Assembly: GCF_003149045.1 (NCBI RefSeq)
Contig: NZ_QGDU01000014.1
Location: 1-64,000, forward strand
DNA: 64,000 nucleotides
Source: Fibrobacter sp. UWR4
GTDB taxonomy: Bacteria > Fibrobacterota > Fibrobacteria > Fibrobacterales > Fibrobacteraceae
Direction of reading: 5' to 3'
Below are positions 16,985 to 26,073 of this stretch, in pieces. Each line of letters starts with the position of its first letter. Within the stretch, counting starts at the first letter, position 1. The position numbers were made by a program, and so were the translations under genes. The notes below the pieces were generated by a model. It was not told where the DNA came from. It saw only the letters and a program-made list of their open reading frames with translations, and ran no database searches.

Positions 16985-18517
16985 CTACATAAAGTCAATA
17001 ATCTGTTCGTCATCGGCATCCTGGATGCGGCGCATCATCAGACGGTTACGAACCATTCTGGAAACAACAGCCTTAAAGCCCAAAACCTGGATCGTAATCA
17101 GCGGAGTCATGGCCACCATGGCCACAATGCCAAAAGCATAATTCAAGACTGAATCCCCTCCACCGTGAATACTGGCGCAAGCACCAATGGCAAGAGGCAA
17201 GATAAAGCTGGAGGTCAAGGGACCGCTTGCCACGCCACCGGAGTCAAAGGCGATAGCTGTATAAAGTTTCGGTACAAAAAGGGACAAAGCCAGAGAAATG
17301 AAATATCCCGGAATCAGGTAGTAGATAATGGGGAACCCCATCTGGATTCGGATCATGGAAAGACCAATGGAAATGCCTACACCAACGGACAAGGCAATCA
17401 ACATGGAGCGCTTGGTCACAAGACCGTCTGTAATTTCTTCGACCTGCTTGTTCAAAACGTGTACAGCAGGTTCTGCAAGCACCACTACCATGCCAATGAC
17501 AAATCCCGCAATCACCAGTGCCTTGGGAAGCTGGGCTAGCTGCTGACCTAATTCAAAACCGATAGGCATAAAGCCCACAGTCACTGCGGTCAGGAAAATC
17601 ACAAGACCTACAAAAGTATAGGCAATGCCAAAAGTGATTTGGGTAAGCTTAGCCTTGGAAAGTTTAAGAACCGTAATCTGCAAGATGGTAAAGAAGATGA
17701 TGATTAGGCCAAGAGCCACAATCACTTCCTTGGCAACACCCATAATGGTAGGCAGAAAATGTTCACCTAGGCTTGCATCAATAGAATAGGCGCTTTCGCT
17801 CAGTTCATAGGTAAGATCGCCTTGGGAAAACAAGATTAGACCCATCAACGCAATAATAGGACCGATGGAACAAAGGGCAATCAGACCGAAACTGTTTTCG
17901 TTGGAATTCTTACCGCCAATGGCACCGGCCACGCCCACGCCCAACGCCATAATGAAAGGCACGGTAATAGGGCCCGTGGTAACGCCACCGCTATCAAATG
18001 CCAGCGGGACAAAAACATCCTTCTCCATGGAAACCATCAGCATGCCCAACATAAAGAGCGTCATGTAGAAGAAGGTGATCATGGCAGAAAGATCGTAACG
18101 GAATACTACCTTGAGAATTGCAAAAAGCAAGAAAAGACCTACACCCACTCCAATGGTTCCGATCAGCATCGTGGGAGTCACCGCATTTTTCACCTGTTCC
18201 GCCAAGACGGACAAATCAGGCTCCGCGATGGTGATCAGCACGCCCATAATAAAGCAGATGGACACCAGCAAAAGCAAGCGTTTGGACTTGGCAAGACCAG
18301 AACCCACATGCTCTCCCATGGGAGTCATGGCCAGATCCGCACCCAGATTAAAAAGACCGATACCCACCACCAGGAAGATGGCACTGACGCCAAAGACCAA
18401 AAGTTCCTTCGGGGTAAGGGAAACTAGGGGCGTAAAGGATACCAGCATGACAATCAGTGTTATAGGCAACACCGATTCGAAGGATTCCTTAAGTTTTCCT
18501 AGTAAAATCTTGAACAT
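16985..18517 (-). CDS. DUF1538 multi-pass membrane protein
   Basis: The 510-aa protein has about twelve hydrophobic segments arranged as two internal repeats. Each carries the DUF1538 signature (AFDSGGVTTGPITVPFIMALGVG and AFDSGGVASGPLTSSFILPLAIG) and a matching TIAEPDLSVLAEQV / VLAEPAVHVLNKQV helix. Inverted-repeat symmetry and small-residue motifs suggest a transporter or channel. The two P-II-like genes immediately downstream suggest nucleotide-controlled gating. The substrate is unknown. It lies 18 nt after the Mla auxiliary lipoprotein gene, so one long operon is possible. Confidence 0.85.
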   Translation of the reverse strand: MFKILLGKLKESFESVLPITLIVMLVSFTPLVSLTPKELLVFGVSAIFLVVGIGLFNLGADLAMTPMGEHVGSGLAKSKRLLLLVSICFIMGVLITIAEPDLSVLAEQVKNAVTPTMLIGTIGVGVGLFLLFAILKVVFRYDLSAMITFFYMTLFMLGMLMVSMEKDVFVPLAFDSGGVTTGPITVPFIMALGVGVAGAIGGKNSNENSFGLIALCSIGPIIALMGLILFSQGDLTYELSESAYSIDASLGEHFLPTIMGVAKEVIVALGLIIIFFTILQITVLKLSKAKLTQITFGIAYTFVGLVIFLTAVTVGFMPIGFELGQQLAQLPKALVIAGFVIGMVVVLAEPAVHVLNKQVEEITDGLVTKRSMLIALSVGVGISIGLSMIRIQMGFPIIYYLIPGYFISLALSLFVPKLYTAIAFDSGGVASGPLTSSFILPLAIGACASIHGGGDSVLNYAFGIVAMVAMTPLITIQVLGFKAVVSRMVRNRLMMRRIQDADDEQIIDFM

Positions 18518-18535
18518 GTCCTAAACTATATAGCT

Positions 18536-19156
18536 TTATTCTTTTGACTGCGATACGGTTTCCAGAATTTTTTGGATTTCCTGGAGAGCTGTATTGGTAT
18601 AATTTTCTAGCAACTGGGAAATGGCTGTTGCGAATTCACGCATGTCATCACCATCATAGGATTTCCTGGAATCAAAACGTTTGCTCCAAAGATCACCATC
18701 ACTTTCGGCCTTACGGAAGGAAATGTTCATGGCCAGATGAGCCTCGCGGCCCTTGTCCCCGTCAATTTCCTCTACGGCAATGACATGAAGGGAAAGTTCA
18801 TAGTCGGGCTTTGCCGTAGGGGTATTTTCTACATACTGGAACAAGCCCACCTGTTCGACGCGGAGGCTTACCGCCTGTTCTATCAAGTACTCCGGACGGG
18901 TTGCCCAGCTGGAATAGTTATAGAACATGAAATCGTAAGGGGACTCACGATAGACAATGTTGTTCCTGCGATAAGCCGGATCGATGGTTGCTTTCTTCAC
19001 GAGAAGGCGAACAGGATAGGTTTTGTCCACAGAGGCGCCTGCAGAAGGCAGCACCACCGTATAGTAGCGTGTGGGCTTCTGGGAGCCGAAACAACCCGAC
19101 AAGGCAAAGGCGACAGCCACAATGGCGCATACTGCAAAAAGTTTCTTAAACTTCAT
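18536..19156 (-). CDS. ABC-type transport auxiliary lipoprotein (PqiC/YmbA-like)
   Basis: The 206-aa product has a signal peptide with lipobox LSGC (Cys about residue 22), then KPTRYYTVVLPSAGA and YPVRLLVKKATIDPAYRRNNIVYRESPYDFMFY, typical of the ABC_trans_aux family. In related systems this lipoprotein sits with an MCE protein to move phospholipids between membranes. It follows the MCE gene by 2 nt and completes a four-gene Mla-type set. Confidence 0.85.
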   Translation of the reverse strand: MKFKKLFAVCAIVAVAFALSGCFGSQKPTRYYTVVLPSAGASVDKTYPVRLLVKKATIDPAYRRNNIVYRESPYDFMFYNYSSWATRPEYLIEQAVSLRVEQVGLFQYVENTPTAKPDYELSLHVIAVEEIDGDKGREAHLAMNISFRKAESDGDLWSKRFDSRKSYDGDDMREFATAISQLLENYTNTALQEIQKILETVSQSKE

Positions 19157-19158
19157 TT

Positions 19159-20190
19159 TTAGTCCCTCCCATTATCGCCAGCACCACGAATGAGGCTAGA
19201 CGGATTGTTCTTGACCTTTTGACTAAATTCGTTCAGGTTATCCATGATTTCGTTCATCTGGTTAATGACCTCGGAAACCGCATTCTGATTCTTATAGACA
19301 AACAGGTCGATACGCTTGGACATTTCCTGAACAGAATGCAAGGTTTTTACTAGATCGTCATTCATCTGCTTGGTATCCAGTGCGGCAAGTTTCGCCTGGA
19401 CATCGTCCAAGGTCTTCTTCAGCTCTTCTACCAGATGGGCATCCTTCATTTCGTTAGACACCGTCTTGAAAGACTGGGTAATAGAATCCAGATTCTGAAT
19501 GGGTGTTTCCAGAGATTTCAGGAGGACGCGGCCATCCCCAATGAGCAGGCTACCATTCTCCACCATACGGTTGCTGTTGTTGACCAGCGCATTGCTGTTG
19601 ACCACAAGGGCATTGCCGTTTTCCACCAGTTTTTTGCCGCCAGCGGATGCACTTTCCAGATTTGAAAGGGTACGACTGATCTTGCCTGCATTTTCAGAAG
19701 AAAGAATGTTATTCAGGTTGTTGATCAGGATTTCCACTCGTTCAATCATGCTTTCCGCCTGGCCCGTAATTTCGTTAATGCGGTTCTTGCCCACCCGCAC
19801 CTGGGAGCCATCGGGAAGATTCTGCTCCATGGCTTCACCACCAGAGAGAATCAGGTAGCGGTTACCCGTCAGGGAAATTCCGCTGGTCATCTGCACGGTG
19901 GTTCCCCGCTTCACAGGAGTCTCGGGATTGACTTCAAACCACACCACCACCTTTTCCAGGTTCATGGGGTCAATCTGGGTCTTGGTCACGCGACCTACGT
20001 CAATACCATTCAACATCACGCGGGCATCCAGAGACAAGCCCTGCACCGATTCAGAAAATACAGCAAAGTAGGATATCTTCTGCTCACGGACCTTTTCCCC
20101 AATAAGGTAACCCGCAAAGCCGAGAATGCCCACTATGCACAGTAGCAGGAATATTCCCAGTCTTATTCGTTCAGCTCTAGTAGTTTCCAT
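19159..20190 (-). CDS. MCE-domain lipid-transport protein (MlaD-like)
   Basis: The 343-aa protein has one N-terminal membrane helix (about residues 9-29), a single MCE domain (about 35-125; YFAVFSESVQGLSLDARVMLNGIDVGRV and SGISLTGNRYLILSGG), then a long coiled-coil region with an Asn-rich repeat (NGNALVVNSNALVNNSNRMVENG). MCE proteins form hexameric rings that carry lipids across the periplasm. The gene follows the ATPase gene by 14 nt. Confidence 0.9.
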   Translation of the reverse strand: METTRAERIRLGIFLLLCIVGILGFAGYLIGEKVREQKISYFAVFSESVQGLSLDARVMLNGIDVGRVTKTQIDPMNLEKVVVWFEVNPETPVKRGTTVQMTSGISLTGNRYLILSGGEAMEQNLPDGSQVRVGKNRINEITGQAESMIERVEILINNLNNILSSENAGKISRTLSNLESASAGGKKLVENGNALVVNSNALVNNSNRMVENGSLLIGDGRVLLKSLETPIQNLDSITQSFKTVSNEMKDAHLVEELKKTLDDVQAKLAALDTKQMNDDLVKTLHSVQEMSKRIDLFVYKNQNAVSEVINQMNEIMDNLNEFSQKVKNNPSSLIRGAGDNGRD

Positions 20191-20204
20191 AACTTTCCAG
20201 CCTT

Positions 20205-20987
20205 CTAATCCACAAAGTCAAAATCATAGTAGCGAGTGCCAGCAAATTCGTCGGGGCACTTGCGGTCAAAGAAAGTACGGATATCAGGTATATCCGATTC
20301 CAGCCCCTGCTTTAGGGTTCCATCCAACAGCACCTCCCCCTCTTTCAGGAAGATGAACTTATCGCAGATGGTCTTAATACTCTCAAGCTCATGTGTCACG
20401 ATGACCACAGAAATCTTCAAGTCATCCCGCAAAGTCAAAAGCAGTTCATCCAGGGAACGGGCCGTAATGGGGTCCAGGCCAGCAGAGGGTTCGTCGCAGA
20501 ACAGCAGCTCCGGCTCCAACGCCAGGGCCCTCGCCAGAGCGGCACGCTTTTTCATACCGCCCGAAAGTTCCGAGGGATACTTGTTGAACGCATGCATCAT
20601 GTGGACCTTCTCCAGTCGGTCCGCAATGATCTCGTCCATCATCCTCTTCGGAAGTCCGGGCATGTGCCTACGCAATGGAAGCGCCACGTTTTCCGCCACC
20701 GTAAGGCTTGTGAGCAGGGCTCCCCCCTGGAAAAGAACACCCGTGCGCTTGCGGACTTCGTCAGGAATCAGCTTTGTGGCCGCATATTCCTGCCCAAAGA
20801 AGGAAATGCTTCCGCCCAGGGGACGTTCCAGCTGGAGAATGTTGTTCAGCAGCGTGGACTTACCGCAACCGGAACCACCGAGAATCACGCGGATTTCGCC
20901 AGCATCCACCCCGAAGCTTACATCCTTCAGGACCACACGGGATCCGTAGCCCGCCTTCAAATGTTCCACTTTCAGTACCTGGGTCAT
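20205..20987 (-). CDS. ABC transporter ATPase (MlaF-like)
   Basis: The 260-aa ATPase has Walker A GGSGCGKSTL, signature LSGGMKKRAALARAL and Walker B LLFCDEPSAGLD, the last two typical of MlaF/Ttg2A. The start at 20987 (MTQVLKVEHL) has AGAGG 5 nt upstream. The open frame extends 24 codons into mlaE without support. It lies 7 nt after the mlaE stop and powers the lipid-transport complex from the cytoplasmic face. Confidence 0.92.
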   Translation of the reverse strand: MTQVLKVEHLKAGYGSRVVLKDVSFGVDAGEIRVILGGSGCGKSTLLNNILQLERPLGGSISFFGQEYAATKLIPDEVRKRTGVLFQGGALLTSLTVAENVALPLRRHMPGLPKRMMDEIIADRLEKVHMMHAFNKYPSELSGGMKKRAALARALALEPELLFCDEPSAGLDPITARSLDELLLTLRDDLKISVVIVTHELESIKTICDKFIFLKEGEVLLDGTLKQGLESDIPDIRTFFDRKCPDEFAGTRYYDFDFVD

Positions 20988-20994
20988 ATTGCCT

Positions 20995-22062
20995 CTAATA
21001 GAATACGAAAGAGAACATGGCGTCGGCAAGAATAATGCCCGCGATGGAATAAACGACACAGACCGTGGTTGCCTTACCTACGGCATCCGCGCCGCCACTG
21101 GCCTTAAAGCCCCTGTGGCAGGCAATGAGAGTCACAATCCAGCCAAAGACCATGGACTTGATGACACTCTTGAAAAGAAGGACCAAAGGCATGCTGGTGC
21201 GCAAGCCATCCCAATAATTATGGGGAGAAATTTCACAGAACCAGAATGCCACCAGGAATCCAGCGAAGCACCCGATAATACTTGCCATAAAGGACAAAAG
21301 AGGCACCGCAATGGTCATGGCCTTGAATCGAGGAACAATCAGGTACTGGATAGGATTAATGCCCATAGTCCGCAGGGCCTTGATTTCTTCGGCAACATTC
21401 ATGCTGGCGATTTCTGCAGTAATGGAGCTGCCGGAACGTCCCGCCAGAATGATCGAGGTCAGCAGGGGGCCAAGTTCCGCAAACATCAGGAACCCGACGC
21501 CAACAGAAAGATATTCCCCTGCGCCAAAAGTGTTCAGCTGGGATGCGCTCTGGAGGGAAAGGGTAAAACCGATGAGAAAAACCAGCAGGAACACAATTCC
21601 CGCAGCCTCGCTCCCCAGGCGCAACAACTGCTTGGAAACGCCACCGAAAGGAAGCCTGTGCTTATCGAACCTGCCCACAAAAGTCCAGTAGATACATTCA
21701 CTCAGCAGGTAAAAAAGAGTCTTCAGGGTTCCAAGAATTTCATAACCACCAGCCCCCAGCGTTTCAAGAAAGCTCCTGGAGGCTTTTACCTCCGGCTTGG
21801 GAATGTCAATTCTTCGGATTTTGGCGATTTCCGCCTGAATTTCCCGGGAAAAGTGACTGAGACGCAGCTTTTTTCCCAGAAGTTCCGCTTCGGCGGCAAC
21901 AGCGGCAAAAAAAGCCTTTCCTTCCAGATTCAAGTTCAAAAATTCGGAACCGTCCAATTCCAGATTCGACTTTTTCAATATTCGCACACAACGAGACACC
22001 CAAGAACGGCAATCCTTAGGTTCAAATTCAGCCGGAAGTGTCAATGAGACTCTATCGTCCAC
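20995..22062 (-). CDS. MlaE-like permease with N-terminal STAS-like extension
   Basis: The 355-aa protein has an ~100-residue soluble N-terminal region, then the MlaE/permease domain with LILAGRSGSSITAEIASMNVAEEIKALRTMGINPIQYL, the family signature that binds the ATPase. The N-terminal region (LTLPAEFEPKDCRSWVSR) resembles the STAS-type part seen in fused MlaB-MlaE proteins. The start is a GTG at 22062 with little ribosome-binding signal, and a later start is possible. It heads the operon mlaE-mlaF-mlaD-auxiliary lipoprotein. Confidence 0.87.
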   Translation of the reverse strand: MDDRVSLTLPAEFEPKDCRSWVSRCVRILKKSNLELDGSEFLNLNLEGKAFFAAVAAEAELLGKKLRLSHFSREIQAEIAKIRRIDIPKPEVKASRSFLETLGAGGYEILGTLKTLFYLLSECIYWTFVGRFDKHRLPFGGVSKQLLRLGSEAAGIVFLLVFLIGFTLSLQSASQLNTFGAGEYLSVGVGFLMFAELGPLLTSIILAGRSGSSITAEIASMNVAEEIKALRTMGINPIQYLIVPRFKAMTIAVPLLSFMASIIGCFAGFLVAFWFCEISPHNYWDGLRTSMPLVLLFKSVIKSMVFGWIVTLIACHRGFKASGGADAVGKATTVCVVYSIAGIILADAMFSFVFY

Positions 22063-22133
22063 GTCCTAAAAGGTAGCAAAACATTTACATTTTAAGGCAA
22101 CCGTTTAGTTTCCGTGCTCATCTAAAGGGTATA

Positions 22134-22724
22134 ATGAGTTTGAATATGGTCGAATCCACAATCGTCAAAAAGCTGAAGGACGGCAGTCGCGAAGCCCTGG
22201 CCCTGCTCTGGCAGGATCATAGCAAGAACGTGCTGAATCTGGCCTTCCGCCTGATGAAGGATCGGGACCAGGCCGAAGATATGCTGATGGACGTTTTCGT
22301 TCAGGTTCCCAGGGCCATCCAGAGTTTCCAGGGAAACTCCACTCTCGGAACCTGGCTTTACAGGCTTACGGTAAACGCCTGCCTCATGAAACTTCGGGCA
22401 ACCAAGCGCCACGGCGAGCTGGAAGAAGAACATATTGACTTGATTATCGAGGACGCCCTCGGAAAAACAGATGACGTACTCGATAGAAACATCCAGAATT
22501 CCGCAGATCACTATGACCCTGAACTTCTGGAACTAGGGCTGAACAGCCTGCCTGCAGAAACCCGCAGCATGCTCTGGCTCAAGGATGGCGAAGATTTGGA
22601 CATCAGGGACCTTTCGGAAATCTACCGCATTCCCGAAGGCACCATCAAGGCAAGACTCAGCCGAGCCCGCCACTACATCAAGGACTTCATCAAGGAGCGT
22701 ATCTGCCATGCAAAACAAGCTTGA
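22134..22724 (+). CDS. ECF-type RNA polymerase sigma factor
   Basis: The 196-aa product has sigma region 2 (LAFRLMKDRDQAEDMLMDVFVQVPRAIQSF) and region 4 (LPAETRSMLWLKDGEDLDIRDLSEIYRIPEGTIKARLSRARHYI). TATAAT at 22130-22135 overlaps the first ATG, so initiation at the in-frame ATG at 22146 from a near-leaderless mRNA is also possible. GGCAACC about 35 nt upstream of that point could be an ECF-type -35 element for autoregulation. The next two genes look like its anti-sigma factor and a periplasmic sensor. Confidence 0.9.
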   Translation: MSLNMVESTIVKKLKDGSREALALLWQDHSKNVLNLAFRLMKDRDQAEDMLMDVFVQVPRAIQSFQGNSTLGTWLYRLTVNACLMKLRATKRHGELEEEHIDLIIEDALGKTDDVLDRNIQNSADHYDPELLELGLNSLPAETRSMLWLKDGEDLDIRDLSEIYRIPEGTIKARLSRARHYIKDFIKERICHAKQA

Positions 22725-23070
22725 TTTTTCTGGTATGGAACGGCTCACCCCTAGGGCCGACTCCTGGGATAAAGTCTGCGCCCGCCTGGACGCGGAATCC
22801 CGCAATGCAGCAAGCGAAAAGCCCGCCCGCAACAACATCATTCCTTTCCGCATTCTGAGCGCCATCCCGCTGGCAGCAAGCCTTGTCCTGATCGGGCTCA
22901 GCGTGCTCATGACCGCATTTTCAAATTCGTCCGACGAAATCTCCATCAATAGCGTTACCTCGACGGAAGTTTCCAACTGGTACGGCAACCTGGGCAACAC
23001 CGAAGAAGATGACTTCTATACCCTGGACGAAAACGTAACCCTCAGCTATTTCTATAAGGAGTCCAAATAA
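22708..23070 (+). CDS. Probable membrane anti-sigma factor
   Basis: The 120-aa protein starts inside the sigma gene (17-nt overlap), with a cytoplasmic N-terminal part (MQNKLDFSGMERLTPRADSW), one transmembrane helix at about residues 48-70 (ILSAIPLAASLVLIGLSVLM) and a short acidic periplasmic tail. Size, topology and position match single-pass anti-sigma factors, although no zinc-binding HxxxCxxC motif is seen. A longer open frame starting at 22585 is rejected because it lies inside the sigma coding region. Confidence 0.7.
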   Translation: MQNKLDFSGMERLTPRADSWDKVCARLDAESRNAASEKPARNNIIPFRILSAIPLAASLVLIGLSVLMTAFSNSSDEISINSVTSTEVSNWYGNLGNTEEDDFYTLDENVTLSYFYKESK

Positions 23071-23645
23071 TGAAAGGTTCTGTAAAGCTGTTCATCGCAA
23101 GCCTAATCGTGCTTGCCGCATCCATCGGGTTCTTTGCGGGATCCCTATGTTTCAAGCAGTGCCCCAAGGCCCCTATGGTGAAGGAAGGCATGATGCCTCC
23201 ACCGCCTCCTGGATTCAACGGCCAGCTGCCTCCGGGTTTTGAAGGCAAGGGCCCTCACGGTCCTAAAGGTCCCCACGCCATGAAGGGTCACGGTCCCAAG
23301 GGACCTAACCCCGAGATGATGGATTCCCTCCTGCAGATTACCCCGGAGCAGAAGGCTGCCCTGGAAAAGAACCGCGCCGAACAGGATTCCGTCAACAAGG
23401 AACTTCGCAAGAGCAAGTTTGAAGCGGAAAAATCCCTTGGCGAAGCCCTGGATTCCGAAAACGCAGAGGCAATTGAAGCGGCTAAGGCAAAAGTGATGGA
23501 AGCCCAGAAGGCGCTCCTTGACCATCGCGTCAACGCCATGGCTGCACTGAACAAGATTCTGACCAAGGAACAGCGTGAAAAGTTCCGCCAGTTCCACAAG
23601 GACCGCAAGGGTCCCAGAGGTCCCATGCCCAAGCAGGAATTCTAA
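23070..23645 (+). CDS. Spy/CpxP-like periplasmic protein
   Basis: The 191-aa protein has an N-terminal signal-anchor, a Pro/Gly/His/Lys-rich segment (residues ~40-85; PPPPPGFNG, GPHGPKGPHAMKGHGPKG) that could bind metal, and a helical C-terminal half with the LTxxQ-like motifs ITPEQKAALEK and LTKEQREKFRQF of Spy/CpxP/ZraP proteins. It overlaps the anti-sigma stop by 1 nt, forming a sigma / anti-sigma / periplasmic-sensor unit for envelope stress. Confidence 0.75.
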   Translation: MKGSVKLFIASLIVLAASIGFFAGSLCFKQCPKAPMVKEGMMPPPPPGFNGQLPPGFEGKGPHGPKGPHAMKGHGPKGPNPEMMDSLLQITPEQKAALEKNRAEQDSVNKELRKSKFEAEKSLGEALDSENAEAIEAAKAKVMEAQKALLDHRVNAMAALNKILTKEQREKFRQFHKDRKGPRGPMPKQEF

Positions 23646-23675
23646 TCAAAGTTTTCCTTGATAAACCACAAAAGA

Positions 23676-23700
23676 CCCCGGCGAAAGCCGGGGCCTTTTC
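23676..23700 (+). terminator. Terminator of the ECF operon
   Basis: CCCCGGC (23676-23682) pairs with GCCGGGG (23687-23693) around a GAAA loop, followed by a T-rich run. Confidence 0.85.
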
Positions 23701-23745
23701 TGTATGGGAGTACTTTTAGAGAGAGAAATTCGTGCGTAAAACGGA

Positions 23746-23874
23746 TTAAACGAGATTTGCGATGAGCAGTGCTGCGCTGGATGCGACCAGCAGCAAACCG
23801 CTGAGGATGGCTTCCACCTTGGGACCGTACTGCTTAGAGATCGTACTGGTCTGAGCTTTGTAACGCTGTTCCAT
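23746..23874 (-). CDS. 42-aa single-pass membrane protein
   Basis: The frame MEQRYKAQTSTISKQYGP is followed by a hydrophobic helix (EAILSGLLLVASSAALLIANLV) that ends the protein. AAAAGG lies about 7 nt before the ATG. The sharp split between a polar N-terminus and a C-terminal helix argues for a real gene. No homologue is recognised. A small regulatory membrane protein is a guess. Confidence 0.6.
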   Translation of the reverse strand: MEQRYKAQTSTISKQYGPKVEAILSGLLLVASSAALLIANLV

Positions 23875-24001
23875 AATTTTACCTTTTCCTTTTCACCAAA
23901 CAAGTTTCATAGGTTCCCTAATCCCTATGTTCTTAAAGTACCTAATCCACTGTGAAAAAAAGCACAATGTGACGTAGGTTTCATGGACACATTGTCCACA
24001 C

Positions 24002-24151
24002 CTATTTGTACCTGGAATATTCAGCAATGCCTTATTCGTAGCGGGTTTATTCGTCCTGGATTTATTCCAGGATGCACTATTCGGCTTCGTTTTATTCGCC
24101 CTTATTTTATTCGCCGATGTTTTATTCTTTTCAGCTTTATTCCATTCCGGA
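24002..24151. repeat. 15-bp phased TTATTC repeat array
   Basis: TTATTC(G/C) cores start at 24032, 24047, 24062, 24077 (CTATTC), 24092, 24107, 24122 and 24137, exactly 15 bp apart. Degenerate units at 24017 and 24002 hold the same phase, giving 8 clear and 2 weak copies. The ~8 bases between cores are variable. The array lies 130-280 bp upstream of pgi. Both strands stay open in one frame because the period is a multiple of three, but neither has a credible gene start. Confidence 0.85.
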
Positions 24152-24279
24152 ATAGAGTATTTGCGTCAAAAAAGCCAAAAATATACCCGCTCGGTCCATT
24201 TTTCGCAGACTGCAACCACATTGAATTTTTCTAAATTTTCCCTCGTATTTAAACACCCGCTTAGCGGAAAGGATAAACA

Positions 24280-25941
24280 ATGTCTAAACTGACTGATTCT
24301 ATGGAATGGAAGGCTCTCGAAGCCCACTCCGAAGTCGCCAAGACCTGGCACATGAAGGAACTCTTCGCCAAGGACCCCAGCCGTGCTGCAAAGTTCAGCG
24401 CTGAAGCCTGCGGCCTCTTCCTGGACTACTCCAAGAACATCATTACCGACGAAACCATGGCCAAGCTCCAGGACCTCCTGAAGGCAGCCAACTTCGAAGA
24501 CATTCGCGCCAAGTACTTCGGCGGCGAAAAGATTAACACCACCGAAAAGCGCGCCGTGCTCCACACCGCTCTGCGTTACAAGGGTACCGAATCCATCTGC
24601 GTCGATGGCAAGGACGTGATGCCGGAAGTTCGTGCAGTTCTCAAGCACATGGAAGACTTCACCAAGCTGGTTCGTTCCGGTTCCTGGAAGGGCCACACCG
24701 GCAAGTCCATCAAGTATGTGGTGAACATCGGTATCGGCGGTTCCGACCTGGGTCCTGTGATGGTTACCGAAGCCCTCAAGCCCTATGCTGAAAAGCCGGC
24801 TGCAGGCGAAACTTCTCCGGAAGTGTTCTTCGTTTCCAACATCGATGGCACCCACATGGCAGAAACCCTGAAGAAGGTTAACCTGGAAGAAACCCTCTTC
24901 ATCGTCGCTTCCAAGACTTTCACCACTCTGGAAACCATGACCAACGCACAGACCGCCAAGGAAGCTGTGCTGAAGGCTTTCAATGGTGACGAAAAGTCCA
25001 TCGCCAAGCACTTCGTTGCTCTTTCCACCAACACTGAAGCAGTTTCCGCTTTCGGTATCGACCCGGCTAACATGTTCGAATTCTGGAACTGGGTTGGCGG
25101 CCGCTACTCTCTGTGGTCTGCAATCGGTCTGTCCATCTCCCTGCGCATCGGCTTCGATAACTACATGAAGCTCCACCAGGGTGCTTACGAAATGGATCAG
25201 CACTTCAAGACTGCTCCTGCCGACAAGAACCTGCCGGTTATCCTCGCCCTCATCGGTGTCTGGTACAACAACTTCTTCGGTGCATCCAGCTACGCTATGC
25301 TCCCCTACGACCAGTACCTCCATCGCCTGGCTGCCTACTTCCAGCAGGCTGACATGGAATCCAACGGCAAGTTCGTTGACCGCGACTGCAAGCGCGTGAA
25401 CTACCAGACCGGTCCTATCCTCTGGGGCGAACCGGGTACCAACGGCCAGCATGCCTTCTACCAGCTGATCCACCAGGGCACCAAGATGATTCCTTGCGAC
25501 TTCATCGCTCCGGCAAACAGCCACAACCCTGTTGGCGATCACCACCAGAAGCTGCTCTCCAACTTCTTCGCTCAGCCCGAAGCTCTCATGAACGGCAAGA
25601 CCCTGGACCAGGCTGCAGAAGAGCTCCGCAAGGCTGGCAAGTCTGAAGAAGAAATCGCTTTCCTCGCTCCTCACAAGGTGTTCGAAGGCAACAAGCCCAC
25701 CAACTCCATCATGATGGACTACGTTTCTCCGGAACGTCTGGGCGCTCTCATCGCCATGTACGAACACAAGATCTTCACTCAGGGCGTAATCTGGAACATC
25801 AACAGCTACGACCAGTGGGGTGTTGAACTCGGTAAGCAGCTCGCCATGAAGATCCTCCCGGAACTGAAGGCTGACGCAGAACTCAAGCACGACTCTTCCA
25901 CCAACCAGCTCATCAACTGGTTCAAGAGCCACCAGGCTTAA
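24280..25941 (+). CDS. pgi: Glucose-6-phosphate isomerase
   Basis: The 553-aa enzyme interconverts glucose-6-phosphate and fructose-6-phosphate in glycolysis. Family motifs are visible: [33 protein letters not shown], the substrate loop [20 protein letters not shown], and [21 protein letters not shown] near the C-terminus. AAAGGA precedes the ATG by about 6 nt. The sequence is unusually rich in preferred codons, as expected for a highly expressed gene. A phased repeat array lies upstream and a hairpin terminator downstream. Confidence 0.97.
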   Translation: MSKLTDSMEWKALEAHSEVAKTWHMKELFAKDPSRAAKFSAEACGLFLDYSKNIITDETMAKLQDLLKAANFEDIRAKYFGGEKINTTEKRAVLHTALRYKGTESICVDGKDVMPEVRAVLKHMEDFTKLVRSGSWKGHTGKSIKYVVNIGIGGSDLGPVMVTEALKPYAEKPAAGETSPEVFFVSNIDGTHMAETLKKVNLEETLFIVASKTFTTLETMTNAQTAKEAVLKAFNGDEKSIAKHFVALSTNTEAVSAFGIDPANMFEFWNWVGGRYSLWSAIGLSISLRIGFDNYMKLHQGAYEMDQHFKTAPADKNLPVILALIGVWYNNFFGASSYAMLPYDQYLHRLAAYFQQADMESNGKFVDRDCKRVNYQTGPILWGEPGTNGQHAFYQLIHQGTKMIPCDFIAPANSHNPVGDHHQKLLSNFFAQPEALMNGKTLDQAAEELRKAGKSEEEIAFLAPHKVFEGNKPTNSIMMDYVSPERLGALIAMYEHKIFTQGVIWNINSYDQWGVELGKQLAMKILPELKADAELKHDSSTNQLINWFKSHQA

Positions 25942-25990
25942 GAGGTGTGAGGGCGCTCATGCCTCACGGCATTCGCTTTGAGGTGTGAGG
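25942..25990. repeat. Direct repeat downstream of pgi
   Basis: GAGGTGTGAGG occurs at 25942-25952 and again at 25980-25990. Between them is an ATGCCTCACGGCATTCGCT palindromic stretch like that in the repeat at 10239. Confidence 0.5.
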
Positions 25991-26017
25991 TCAGTCGCTT
26001 CGCTCCCTTTGAAAACA

Positions 26018-26050
26018 ACCCGTCCGGTTTTTATGCCGGGCGGGTGTTTC
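26018..26050 (+). terminator. pgi terminator
   Basis: ACCCGTCCGG (26018-26027) pairs with CCGGGCGGGT (26036-26045, one G-U pair), followed by a T-rich tract. Confidence 0.8.
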
Positions 26051-26073
26051 TTTTATTCAAACGAATTAGAAGA

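Noticed and set aside
22585-22707. N-terminal extension of the anti-sigma protein
   Set aside because: It lies wholly inside the sigma-factor gene in another frame. The ATG at 22708 fits the family layout.
24002-24151. CRISPR array
   Set aside because: The period of 15 bp with 7-bp cores is far too short, and there are no cas genes in the window.
23983-24234. 83-aa gene with FIRxx repeats
   Set aside because: The frame arises from a 15-bp DNA repeat that is open on both strands. No good ribosome-binding site or homologue is evident.
24166-25932. 588-aa open frame antisense to pgi
   Set aside because: It results from strong third-position bias in pgi; no domain is seen.
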